From Mauremys mutica (lineage: Eukaryota; Chordata; Testudines; Geoemydidae): a stretch of 64,000 nucleotides of DNA. Below the pieces are notes generated by a model. That model saw nothing but the letters and a program-made list of their open reading frames with translations, had not been told where the DNA came from and made no database searches. Position 1 is the stretch's first letter. Every line of letters begins with the position of its first letter. A program made the translations under genes and the position numbers. The DNA is taken from NCBI RefSeq assembly GCF_020497125.1, contig NW_025422871.1, positions 62,001 to 126,000 of the forward strand. Reading direction: 5' to 3'. Below, piece by piece: positions 35,960-46,448 of the stretch.

Positions 35960-35967
35960 CTCTAGCT

Positions 35968-36691
35968 ACATCCCAATGCTGTCCCATGTCCTGTCTGCGT
36001 CCCAGTGCCTTGCTTTTCCAGGAACGTTGCACAGTGTGGGCTCAATGTGGCTCTGACAGAAGTGTGTGTGTGTGTGTGGGGGACTAGCCCCTATTGTCAC
36101 CAGCACCCACCAGTAACACTGCACAGCAGTTGTTGCTTTGTGTTCAGACAAAGTGCACCCAGGATGTGGGGCCTTACATTTGGGCATTGTTCCTATATAA
36201 GTCAGGTGCACATGCTCATAGAGCCACGTTATTCTTGCCTCTGCACAGGTGTGCTAGACACAGGCGATGGCCCCATCCAGGCAGCCAGCCACATGCTCGC
36301 TGCCTGTGCAGAACACACGTTGAGGCAAGGACTAATGCTCCATGGATAGCTAACAGCCTAGGAGATGGGGCATCTGGATGGGGCCCTGGCCTCCACCCCT
36401 GCTTAACACACCTTGGGTGGCACATCTCCTCTCTCCCCTCTGCACGGCCCTGCCTCTGAAGAGCCGTGATTTAGGCCACCACAGCACACGTTATTCCTTA
36501 GAAGATGAAAGCACATAAGGACTTGTCTGCTTGGTACCTTTTTAACTATATCTGTTTGAAACCTGTGTAGTTAAAGCAATTCAGGCCCGTGAATGTTGAT
36601 GTTCCTTATTGGTTCAGCTGGCACCTGCACCTTTAGCTGGGAATAAACTATAGTGGTATAAAGCACCTTTGTACCCACTATGATAGGTTCA
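35968..36691. other. Intergenic stretch, short GT repeat only
   Basis: A (gt)n run near 36061-36078 and no gene. Open frames of 70-121 codons lack motifs and overlap each other. Confidence 0.4.
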
Positions 36692-36907
36692 TAGTGAATT
36701 AAAAGCAGCAAAGAGTCCTGTGGCACCTTATAGACTAACAGACGTATTGGAGCATGAGCTTTCGTGGGTGAATACCCATTTCGTCGGATGCACCTCACCC
36801 ACGAAAGCTCATGCTCCAATACATTGTTAGTCTATAAGGCGCCACAGGACTCTTTGCTGCTTTTACAGATCCAGACTAACACGGCTACCCCTCTGGTAGT
36901 GAATTAA
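36692..36907. mobile_element. Penelope-like element fragments in an inverted pair
   Basis: A minus-strand copy (about 36703-36781) and a plus-strand copy (about 36782-36896) of one sequence lie end to end. Shared words are 'gagcatgagctttcgtgggt' and its complement, 'gtggcaccttatagactaac' and 'cagcaaagagtcctg'. The plus copy continues through 'cagactaacacggctacccc'. An 11-bp duplication, TAGTGAATTAA, flanks the pair (36692-36702 and 36897-36907), so both arrived together. The family assignment rests on a hammerhead-like hairpin known from Penelope-like elements. Confidence 0.65.
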
Positions 36908-36944
36908 GTGTCTCCACAGAGGATTATGCACTAGTTTAACTCAA

Positions 36945-37240
36945 GGCTTGTGTACACTAGAAAGGGTTTATGGCGATAGCCTTATTGGTATAGCTACACC
37001 AGCAAACCCTCTTAGTGGAAACAGTAGCAAGAGTTCTTTAGCTAGTATAACTTGTACCAATTTTCCAAAAGAAACAGGCTATGGCAGCATCACTGCATCA
37101 GCACTCAAGCCTGTTGTGGTCTGCATGCTCTGCTTTGAGTGGCATCTTATTTTGGAGATGGGGAGAGCAGCAGTCTGCGATGTGATTCCTCCCCCCACTG
37201 ATATAGCTATTCCAACAAAACTTTAAATGTAGACCATGCC
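36945..37240. mobile_element. Harbinger-like MITE (296 bp)
   Basis: The left end 'ggcttgtgtacactagaaag' and right end read backwards 'ggcatggtctacatttaaag' are inverted. The flanks are CAA and TAA, consistent with a mutated TWA duplication. The interior has 'tggtatagctacaccagcaa' and its inverted echo 'tatagctattccaacaaaac'. Confidence 0.65.
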
Positions 37241-37375
37241 TAAATTAGTTTACAATCAGACCTTCTGCATCTATAGCAGGCTTCAGGGCTGCTCTGGCTT
37301 TGGGAAAGGTTTAAAGACACTGTACTAAAATAAAAATAATAAGATTTTTTTTATTATGGCTCATCATTTTTCATT

Positions 37376-37570
37376 TATAGATCTCAAAACACTTCACCCT
37401 CTCAGTGTGTTTATACTCAGCCCTCCTGGTGGGGTTGGGAAGCATTATCATTTTATAGGTGGGGACTAGAGGCACAGATACACAAAGTGACTTGCCCAAG
37501 GCCATAGAAAAGCCATGGCAGAGCAGGGAATTGAACCTGGGTCTCCCACATCCTAAGGCAATGTTCCATA
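37376..37570 (+). repeat. CORE/MIR-type SINE
   Basis: 'atctcaaaacacttcaccct', 'ttatcattttataggtgggg', 'gaggcacagatacacaaagt', 'gacttgcccaaggcc' and 'gaattgaacctgggtctccc' occur in the order of the amniote MIR-like SINE. A second copy is at 61955. Confidence 0.7.
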
Positions 37571-38150
37571 GTGGCGAGGACTCTCAGCGGGCATGGCCAT
37601 TTGGAGCTGGGTGTGGTGTATCAGGCTTCCCTTATCAACAGCTGCTTTGTCCCTGCAGCGGTCGACCTTTTCTCATGACTCAGCCCTCCAGTCAGATCAC
37701 ATTTTAGTGCCACCTCTTAAGAGAGGAACAGAACATCCAATGAAAGAAATTCCCGTGTACTTACACCTGGTCCTTAGCACCATGGTCCATACACACTTCG
37801 TTCAGGACTTTAAACCATCCTCATGTCTAGGGACTTCATGCCACCCTCTCAAGGACTGGTAGGGGAACTCAAGCCCACCTTCGACACTCCAGGAATTCTA
37901 GGAGGAACAGCCAAGATCTGCTCTATCAGCCGCCTCGCCACTACCTCCCTACCATTAGCCTTTCCTCAGGCCTTTTCCTCAGCCCCTCCCTGGGCTCTTC
38001 ATAACAATCAACACCTCCCAGAGCTTCTCCCCAGAGACCTGGGTAGTGCCCTTGTGTCAGGGTCAGCCAAGGGAGCATGTTATAATACAGTGCCTTTATC
38101 TACCCCCCAGCTTTCTCAGTCTGTAGGAGGCTTTCAGTTCCCCACATGTG
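37571..38150. other. Intergenic stretch, nothing recognised
   Basis: No gene or named repeat was seen. Open frames of up to 133 codons (37823-38224) run into the mariner-type MITE and have no domain. Confidence 0.4.
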
Positions 38151-38153
38151 CTA

Positions 38154-38273
38154 GGGTGACCAGATGTCCCATTGTTATAGGGACAGTCCCATTTTGGGGG
38201 ACTTTTTCTTATATAGGCGCTTAGTACCCCCACCCCCCTGTCCCATTTTTCCACAGTTGCTATCTGGTCACCC
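38154..38273. mobile_element. Mariner-type MITE (120 bp)
   Basis: The termini GGGTGACCAGAT and ATCTGGTCACCC are a perfect 12-bp inverted repeat flanked by TA on both sides (38152-38153, 38274-38275), the Tc1/mariner target. The middle has 'tcccattttgggggactttt' and 'cttatataggcgcttagtac'. Confidence 0.75.
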
Positions 38274-38494
38274 TACATGTCACTTTATAACCAAAACAAT
38301 GACTGCAGAATTCTCCCAGCTCTCCCCAAAGCCCCTTCTGTTCCAGACTTACTTTCTTTATAGCACCACCTAGCTCCTCCCCAGCTGGGCTTCATCTTTA
38401 ATTAGGCTTGGCCCACCCTCCAATTAACCAGGGGAGTTAATTGGGCTCTGAAGGCCACATTATCCCTTTCGCCACCTGTGTGTGGGTATCAGAG

Positions 38495-38612
38495 GGGGAG
38501 CTGTGTTAGTCTGGATCTGTAAAAGCAGCAAAGAGTCCTGTGGCACCTTATAGACTAACAGACGTATTGGAGCATGAGCTTTCGTGGGTGAATACCCACT
38601 TCATCGGATGCA
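38495..38612 (-). mobile_element. Penelope-like element fragment with hammerhead-like hairpin
   Basis: The same sequence as at 36692, in minus orientation. Read on the minus strand it runs 'ccgatgaagtgggtattcac', then 'ccacgaaagctcatgctcc', then 'gtctgttagtctataaggtg' to 'cagactaacacagctccccc'. The hairpin GTGGGT-attc-ACCCAC lies between CCGATGA and GAAA, one base from the hammerhead core CUGANGA...GAAA. Confidence 0.6.
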
Positions 38613-41084
38613 TGTAGACATCCCACCACAGACCCATGGTCAGTTTTTAACCAGTAGCCAGTTATCTGCCTGAGTTCAAATCCAAGGATTTTGGTTCTTT
38701 CAAGGTGCTTATTTTTGGCTATCAGACACAGACCAGGGTCACAGGACATTTAAGTACTGGAAATGTCAAAGATCACAGGAACGTAAGAATCTAAGTTATT
38801 TGATCAGAGATCATTTCAGAGACTATAGCACACCTCCCTCGTGACATCATAGCATTAAACAACTGGGTAGGTATATTACCAGTTGGCCTTCCTCTCGTTT
38901 GTTAAGTGAAGAATATCATGAATAAGGCTCTACTTGAATCGCAGGATGATTATCAAATAATTGCGGCTGAGTTGTGGACAAGACATGAAAATGGCGGAAA
39001 AGTAATAATGGACCTTTATTAATTGCGGTAACTTGGAAAAGCCAGAGAAGACCTGCTTGTTTAAGAAAAAATTGCTGGAACAATATAAACACTCAGCTAC
39101 TAGGTTATGCCTGCTAATTTTTTTGATAACCAGACATTTTGCTGCAACTATATTAAAGTCATTAATGTGTGGGGCTGTCAACCCCCAGCCCTGGAGCACC
39201 CGTAGAGTTGGTGCCTATGCATGCAAACACATTTTCTAAATACATTCACAGAAGTAGCCACATATGTGAGAGGGAAACGTCCAGTCTTCACAGCTTTTGA
39301 AGAAGGCAAATTCAGTCTTTTCTACTTGTTTTGCATCCCTTCCAAACTGTGTTTTCACAATAGTTGCTGTGGGTGGAAAAAGGAGCTGGGAGACAAAGAG
39401 GGAGCATATTTCTGTAGCACTTCTCTCTACGTCCTGATCCAATGCCTCCGGCAGTCAATAGAAGTCTGTCCACTACCATTAATAGGAGTTGGGTCAGACC
39501 CCTAGTGTTTTTCCTCATGGAGATAGGCAAACCTGGATGTTAGCTGTTTTCCCCCAATCCACATCCCCTATGTTATGCTCACCTCAAGCTCTGTTCTGAG
39601 GAAAGGATCTGGAGCATCCAGGGATTTCTCGGAGGTTTGTGCCTGTCCTTTATCAGCTGATCGTCTGCAAGCTGTGAGAAAAAAAATCACTGTTTCTTAA
39701 CTCCCTTCAAAGAGAGCCTTTTACTTTGTCTCGGAGGAGAATGGCACCTGACCTCCCATTCTGACCTTGGACAGTAAACAAGATCTGAAATGGAGCACAG
39801 TGGTCTCAACTACAGTCCCAAGCCAATATTCAGTGAGACCGAGACGACGCAGACTCTTTTAAAGGGGCTTGGGTGGAACAACGGAATGAGAAAGAATGCC
39901 TTTGTTTAACCTGCAACGTCTACACTCTTCCCCTCGTACAGTTCAGCGAGCGATGCTACACTGCCAATTCTTTTGCCACATTGAACAACCATCCTATTTA
40001 AAAGAGGTTGATTAAAAACAAATCCTTGGCATATTCAGAACACTGAGAAATTCAGCAATTAAGGAATTATATTTTCTCATAGGAAAAATAATTCAGCCTT
40101 TTGATTACAGTTTACAAACTAACATTTTCCTAGTTGAGTAAAATGACATCTTGAAATGAGTCGGTATTTTGGCTTATGTAAAAATGTAACATGTAGATTA
40201 AAGTTGGTCTCGGGGGGCCAAATCTGTGCTCTGTAGGTTCTTATCCGCCCCACCCCATCACCAGAGTATCTGAGCACCTTCCTGCAGTGCATTAATCAAG
40301 GCGACTAACACTGGGTTGTTTTGGTAGGGTTTTATTTAAATGTACGTGTTCCTCTATGTTTGTTAGAGAAGGCCGGTCAAAGAAATGCACCTTGCACCAG
40401 GACTGGGAGGTTGGGGAGGATTGTGATGGTCCTGAGTTCCTGGGGGAATTCATTCCACAGACTGTAGCCCTGAGTAAGCAAACTATTTGTGCTACATTGC
40501 ATCCTTCCAGCAAGAATATTTGATGGTTTTAATCTAACTTCTCTGTGTGTGTGCTGTGAGCATAACAGGATCCATAATACAAAGGGTGCAAAGGTGACTG
40601 AAAACTACCTTTTCCCCCAACCCAAGCATGCTGTGCTCGCAAGCTGCAGCTCACTATGGGGGCTGGGGTATCCAGACATTTGTTAGCGAGCAGGTGATAT
40701 AAAATTCGCTATTTCCAAAACATTCCAGTCTCCTCTTTCCTTTTCAGGCACAGAAAGGCTGATTCCAGGAGCAGCAGAAGGAAACTGGGAATTCCCAATG
40801 TCCTGCTGTTTCCTCCCCTATTGGCTGCCCTACAAAGCTAAACCAAAGTTATCTCTGCACAGGAGTAGACACCCTGCCATGGTGTGAGAACAGGAAGGAA
40901 AGAAACATAAGGAGGATACAATTTTCTCCCCTCTTTGCTGATGAGTTTAAAGACAGTTATTACAAAACGTGTCATGAATGTGGAAATCAATTAATTAAAA
41001 ATCACAGAAGGTGCCCAAGTTTGGGGGCGCATCCATTTTATTTCTAACAATAACTATCCAGACCTTCATTTATGCCTTAAAGCA
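38613..41084. other. Intergenic stretch, one old repeat trace
   Basis: No gene was seen. At 39430-39505 'cctgatccaatgcctccgg' with 'gttgggtcagacccc' is an old foldback repeat. The remainder is mixed unique sequence. Confidence 0.4.
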
Positions 41085-41265
41085 GCATAGTCTAATGGGG
41101 CAAAGCACTGGCAGGAGAGTAAGATGCTACTCTCAGTTCTGTCACTGATGAGCTGTGATTTAGGCTAGTATTTTGAATGGAATCTAAGGGCTTTAAGCAC
41201 CCATCTCCCAGATTTAACGTCGTTCTGTGTCTCCATTTATCCCACCTATAACTCTGGCCTGCTTC
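41085..41265. repeat. MIR-like tRNA-SINE, diverged
   Basis: 'agtctaatggggcaaagcac', 'tctcagttctgtcactgatg' and 'gtctccatttatccc' follow the order of tRNA-derived SINE words (box-like start, 'agctctgccactg', 'cagtttcccc'). Confidence 0.45.
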
Positions 41266-41369
41266 CCAGGGGCTCTCCCATCTGTATTTTTACCAGGAGA
41301 GGAATATCTGAACACTAATATGTAGCAGCAAGCTCCAAAATTTGTATCAAAGAACCAAAATGAACAGCA

Positions 41370-41423
41370 GTTCCTTTTTTTTTTTTTTTTGCTGCCATAC
41401 CTGCGTGTGTGTGTGTGTGTGTA
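41370..41423. repeat. Poly-T tract and (GT)n microsatellite
   Basis: An uninterrupted run of about 20 T (41372-41391) and then 'gtgtgtgtgtgtgtgtgt' near 41405-41422. Confidence 0.9.
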
Positions 41424-41639
41424 TTGTTGTATCTGCCAGCTGGTGGCCAGACATTGGCATGGACTTGTCTAATTAGTAGTAAGGTTTGATTTATTAGGGT
41501 GAAATGCTCCCTTCCTGTGAAGAAGCCTCACAGTGGGGGCGGGGAGGAGTGCTCTGGAAACCCTGCAAGTTAAAGCTGGTGGCATTTCAGAGGCTTTCTG
41601 CCTCCAGGATAAGAAAGAGCTTTGCAAGGCCAGACAGCA

Positions 41640-42360
41640 TGTAGGGTGCAGCCTTCAAACTGTGGGGATGAGGAGTTTGAGGTGCATGAGGGGTTCGGGC
41701 TGAGGGATTCAGAGTGCGGAGGGGGCTGTGGGTTGAGGCAGTGGGTTGGGATGCAGAAGGGGGCATGGGCTCTGGGCTGGGGGTGCAGGCTCTGGGCTGG
41801 GGCCAGGGATGAGGGCTTTGGGGTACAAGAGGGGGGCTCTGGGTTTGGGAGGGGCTCAGGGCTTGGACAGGGCATTGGGGCTCGGGATTGAGATGCAGGC
41901 TTATCTCAGGCAGCTCCCAGTCAGTGGCGCAGCAGGGGAGCTAAGGCAGGCTGCCTGTGTGTCCTGGGGCACTGTGTGCTGCACCCCGGAAGTGGCCAGC
42001 AGGTCCGGCTCCTAGGCGGTGGGGGGACCAGGAAGCTCTATGGTGCACGCTGCTCTCGCCTGCTGGCACCGCCCCCCCCAGCTCCCATTGGCTGGGAACC
42101 TGCCAATGGGAGTGCGGAGCCGGTGCTCAGGGCAGGGGCAGCGTGCAGAGCCCCATGGCCCCCTCATCTAGGAGCCAGACCTGCTGGCCACTTCCGGGGT
42201 GCAGCACGGTGCCCCAGGACAGGGAGAGGCTAGCCTGCCTAGTCTCTGCAGCATTGCTGACCAAAATTTTAACAGCCCGGTCAGTGGTGCTGACCAGAGC
42301 CACCAGGGTCCCTTTTCGACTGGGTGTTCCAGTCAAAAACCAGACACCTGGTGACCCTAC
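41640..42360. mobile_element. Foldback DNA element with G-rich tandem words
   Basis: Two inverted arms carry 'gctgcaccccggaagtggcc' then 'agcaggtccggctcctag' (about 41965-42016) and 'ctaggagccagacctgctgg' then 'ccacttccggggtgcagcac' (about 42168-42215). A smaller inverted pair, 'ctcccattggctggga' / 'ctgccaatgggag', lies between them. The left flank (41690-41890) is a G-rich array of 'gctctgggctggggg' words. The right end 'cacctggtgaccctaca' resembles the terminal word of the family at 38154. The outer left end is not resolved. Confidence 0.5.
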
Positions 42361-43080
42361 AGAGGACAGGACCCTGACTCCCTTGTTAGCCGGCCCGCCC
42401 TGTCAATCAGGCTGACCTGGAGCATTGGCCTCTCCCCATTGCTCCTGGAGACTGTCAATCTCAGGGTCCTGATTTCCCATCGACCCTTCCCCTCTCTCTT
42501 AGTACTGGGAGCTAGCCAGCCAGCCAACCTTCCATCCCCCCGCCCCCCAGGTTTTAGTTAGGGGCCAACAGTCCCCTTACATTTGTTTTTCTAGGCCGTG
42601 CTTTACAGTGTTTTGATGGTGGCCATTGTATGTGATTGTCCATCATTTGTCCCGAGGGCTTGGCCAGGCTGGCTGTATTAACGAGAGAGTAATTTTATAA
42701 TGCAGCTGCATCCCACCCCAAGGCAATACTGCCTGTAACAGCGCAAGAGGCACTGGAAACCAGAGGCATGATGCCAGCCCACTGCTGTTCTCCCTCCTTC
42801 TCATGCAATTGTAAAAAATTCCATTTATTTTCTACCTATTTTTTAAAGGGAGCGTGAAAACGCAATTTGCGATGAAGTGGAAGAGGGAATGCACCCAGAG
42901 ATGTGTGAACTGACACATCAAGGACTGCACGGCCTCGGTTGTGTGTGCTCGATCCCCAGTGCTATTAACAGGCCCAGAGTGACAGCACAAGGGAATGCTA
43001 AAAACCTTTCAGAAAAACTCTGGAAGGAGATTAGACCTTGGGCTTCTGGGTTTAAATCAGTCCCAAGTTCCAGATGTGAC
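42361..43080. other. Intergenic stretch, nothing recognised
   Basis: No gene or clear repeat was seen. Confidence 0.4.
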
Positions 43081-43084
43081 CTAA

Positions 43085-43232
43085 TGTGGGGGGCAGATTA
43101 TCCCACCTCTGCAACTGTCGGGTTCTTACACCTTCCTCTAAAGACCTGGCTCTGCCCCTGGTCAGAGCCAGGACACAGGTCTAGACGGACCTTTGGTCGG
43201 AGGCCGTCTGGCAATTCTGAGTTCCTAATATT
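43085..43232 (+). repeat. CR1-type LINE 3' fragment
   Basis: 'gtggggggcagattatccca', 'gggttcttacaccttcctct' and 'gtctagacggacctttggtc' match a CR1-clade 3' UTR. The same block is at 55378. No protein part is present. Confidence 0.6.
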
Positions 43233-43745
43233 AAGGGCTAGACTATGGCTTTGCTACATAGCCTCTGTATGGAGCAGCGTGTCGCTGCCGTGCCCCAGGA
43301 GTGGGTTAGGGATGGAATCATTCTCCTCATGCTCTTGCAGAAGGTCAAGGGAAGACAGTAATTTGCTAATGGCCTGCGCAGCCCTGCTCGGCTGTGCTGG
43401 CTGGTGCCTTGTGGGCCAGGGCCAAAGCTCCACCCACTTCCCTGACACACCACAAAGGAGAGGCCCATGTGCCCCTCCCCACCCAGAGCCAAGGTCTGGA
43501 TAGCCAACGCTGGGGCAGCAGGGGCACAATCTAGCCCCACATGAGCAACCAAACTCCAGGGCGGATGTTGTCATGGTGTCACAACCACGCACTTGAATTG
43601 GGTCATTGGGCACTGAGAAGTACACATCTGTATGGGAGTATAACTGACTATCCCGGAGTCTCTTGTTAAATTGCTATTTTAACACCTTGATTAATGAGCT
43701 CTGAACTGTGTAGATAGGGCCTCATCCCTACACATCTCATCATCT

Positions 43746-44235
43746 TCATAGAATCATAGAATCTCAGGGTTGGAAGGGACCTCAGGAGGTCATCTAGTCC
43801 AACCCCCTGCTCAAAGCAGGAACAACCCCAACTAAATCATCCCAGCCAGGGCTTTGTCAAGCCTGACCTTAAAAACCTCTAAGGAAGCAGATTCTACCAC
43901 CTCCTTAGCTAACCCATTCCAGTTCTTCACCACCCTCCTAGTGAAAAAGGTTTTCCTAATATCCAACCTAAACCTCCCCCACTGCAACTTGAGACCATTA
44001 CTCCTTGTTCTGTCATCTGCTACCACTGAGAACAGTCTAGATCCATCCTCTTTGGAACCCCCTTTCAGGTAGCTGAAAGGAGCTATCAAATCCCCCCCTC
44101 ATTCTTCTCTTCTGCAGACTAAATAGACTTATCGACTCAGACTAAGGTCAGAAGGAACCATTATGAAATAATTCCAGCTCCCTCAGCCTCTCCTCATAAG
44201 TCATGTGCTCCAGCCCCTAATCATTTTTGTTCAAC
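43746..44235 (-). mobile_element. CR1 LINE 3' fragment, minus strand
   Basis: The plus strand starts 'atagaatcatagaatctcag', the CR1 3' tail, and runs through the end of ORF2. The last 85 codons (44089-43832) include ALAGMI just before the stop and the [10 protein letters not shown] block, closely matching the CR1 at 25903. It is interrupted at 44124-44171 by about 48 bp of foreign sequence. Confidence 0.88.
44124..44171. mobile_element. Short 3' end of another CR1 family inside the CR1 copy
   Basis: 'tagacttatcgactcagac' then 'taaggtcagaaggaaccatt' breaks the CR1 between 'gcagactaaa' and 'ttccagctccctcagcc', which are adjacent in the CR1 at 26190. The words resemble the tail of a second turtle CR1 family. 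Confidence 0.5.
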
Positions 44236-44542
44236 CATTCAGATTACTCAGAGCCTTTCAATAGGGTGCTTGAAATATTACATTTCATATTTTTCCTTTC
44301 TATTTCCAGTATAACCCTCTGTAGGATTCCAACAGTAGTTGTAACGGTGTTAATGAAACAGAGTACAGGTCAGGCACCTACATCAAAACAAGGGTAAATA
44401 AGCTTAGTTGGTCTAACTTCAGGTTGGCCCCTTTTCCTACTCTATATCTGTTTGCCAAGTTCATGCAGCTATTTGTTATGTCAATGCAGCTATGCCAATT
44501 TACACCAGTTGGGGATTTAGCTCCAATATATGGAGTCTTTGT

Positions 44543-44940
44543 CATAGGTGCCGACTCTGGGGGGGCTCTGGGGCTGGAGCACCCATGGGAAAAATTAGTG
44601 GGTGCTCTGAACCCACTGGCAGCCAAGCTCCCCGCCCCATCTCACCTTTGCCTCCTCCCCTGAGTGTGCCACGTCCCCACTCCTCCGCCTAGCTCCCAGT
44701 GCTTGCCGCCGCCAAAGAGCTGTAGCAAGCTCCAGCAGGGAGGGGGGGAGGAGCAGGAACATGGCACACTCATGGGAGAAGGCGGGGAATAGGCGGGGCC
44801 AGGGTGGGGATTTGGGGAAGGAAATGAATAGGGGCAGAGAGGGGGTGGAGAGACTTTGGGGAAGGAGTTGGAACAGGGGCAGGGAGGGGGTGGGGCAAGC
44901 GTCGAGCACTGACCAGCGCCATTAGAAGTCGGCACCTATG
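44543..44940. mobile_element. Non-autonomous hAT element (398 bp)
   Basis: The ends CATAGGTGCCGACT and AGTCGGCACCTATG are inverted except for one extra base on the right. A perfect 8-bp duplication, GTCTTTGT, flanks it (44535-44542 and 44941-44948). The interior is G-rich ('gggaggggg' words) and non-coding. Confidence 0.9.
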
Positions 44941-45093
44941 GTCTTTGTACTAGATAAAACCCTACCACCACCCAACAGCCACAAAGCAGCATTTGCTCCT
45001 AGTCATGGGAGAGAAATTACTAAAAGAAAACACTTTTCAGTGTTAAGTTTCCATAAAGTCACTATGAAGTTACTCACCTTCGCAGTAATGATG

Positions 45094-45440
45094 GTTCTTT
45101 GAGATGTGTGTCCCTGTGGGTGCTCCACTTTTGGTGTTGGTGCGTCCCTGCGCCGGAGATTGGAGATTTTAGGTAGCAGTGGTCGGTCGGGGTGCACATG
45201 CACAGCAGCTGTCTTGCAGTGCCGTTGGCACCTCATGTAGAGCGCGCAAAACCCGACCCCCTTGGTTCCTTCTCTACCATGGAGCCTGGTAGTATGAACT
45301 CCGAAGCAGAGGGGAGGAGAGTGGGTAGTGGAGCACCCACAGGGACAATACATCTTGAAGAACTATTGCTACTCCACAAGGTGAGTAACTCCTTCTTCGA
45401 GTAGTGTCCCCATGGGTGCTCCACTTGAGGTGTCTGTAGA
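45094..45440. repeat. Left end of the DIRS-like element, terminal and internal complementary repeats
   Basis: The terminal word 'tgtccctgtgggtgctccac' occurs at 45109, inverted at 45328 ('gtggagcacccacagggaca') and again direct near 45405 ('gtccccatgggtgctccac'). 45094-45362 is therefore a hairpin of about 35-bp arms, and the third copy fits the internal complementary region of DIRS elements. Confidence 0.75.
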
Positions 45441-46410
45441 GCAGTGCCCCATTGTGGATGGTAGGGGCTTTGGAGTTATACGTGAAATGGTTGGGAGCAC
45501 GGTAAGGCTAACTATAGCGTCTGACATAGTGCCTTGGGTGATGGCATAATGTTTAGCAAAGGTGTGTTCTGATGCCCAGGTGGAAGCTCTACATATATCT
45601 ATTAAAGGGAGATTGTTTAGGAAGGCTATTGATGTAGGCATAGTGTAGAATCTGATGCCCGACAGAGGCTCTTGTTGTGTAGTTGGTAGCAAGTTTGGAT
45701 ACAGGTGGAGATCCATCTAGATAATCTCTGAGTTGATATTGCACAACCCTTGGATCGGTCTGTTGTGGAGATACACAGTCTTGGTGATTTATGGAAGGGT
45801 TTGGTTCTGTCTAAATGGAATGCTATGACTCGCCTGACATCTAGTGTGTGGAGGGCGGCCTCTTGAGAATCCCTGTGTGGTTTAGGGTTAAAACATGGGT
45901 AAGTGTATCGTTTGGTTTAAATGGAAGGATGTAGCTACTTTCGGCAAAAAATTCAGTCGTGGTCGTAGCATGATTGTCTGTAGTGAACATGGTGTAGGGC
46001 GGTGTGGCCATCGGTGCCCCTATTTCATGGACCCTTCTGGCTGACGTGCTCGCCACCAAAAATGCCACCTTCATTGACATATGTAGGAAAGAGCTGGTTG
46101 CTAGTGGCTTGAAGGGTGGGCTGGTCAGGCATTTGAGTACATGATTCAAGTCCCATGGTGGTGTAGGTTGTTGAACTTCCAGATACATGTCCTGTATACC
46201 CACTAGAAAATGTCTTGTGATTGGGTGAGCAAAGACTGATGTCCCCTCTACCTCATTGTGAAAGGCCATGATGGCTGCTAGATGTACTTTGACCAAGCTT
46301 GTGGTTGAGCCCAATTCTTTCAGTTCTAGTAGGGAGCCTAATATAATCGGTAGAGGCGCCGTGACCACATCTGTTTGGTTTTGTTGGCACCATAGCGAGA
46401 ATCTCTTCAA
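45369..46410 (-). pseudogene. DIRS tyrosine recombinase, broken
   Basis: The family integrates circular DNA copies through a tyrosine recombinase. The first 189 codons (46410-45841) hold WCQQNQTDVV, the core-binding-like helices and FLVASTSARRVHEIG, where the R of SARR is the likely catalytic arginine. The frame stops at 45841. The C-terminal part, in another frame (45716-45369), holds DICRASTWASEHTFAKHY, with the conserved CRA-W segment and the candidate nucleophile tyrosine of KHY. At least one frameshift separates the two pieces. Confidence 0.8.
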
Positions 46411-46448
46411 CTTCTGAAGCCTCTGAGGTAAGTATTTCTAGTGGTAGA

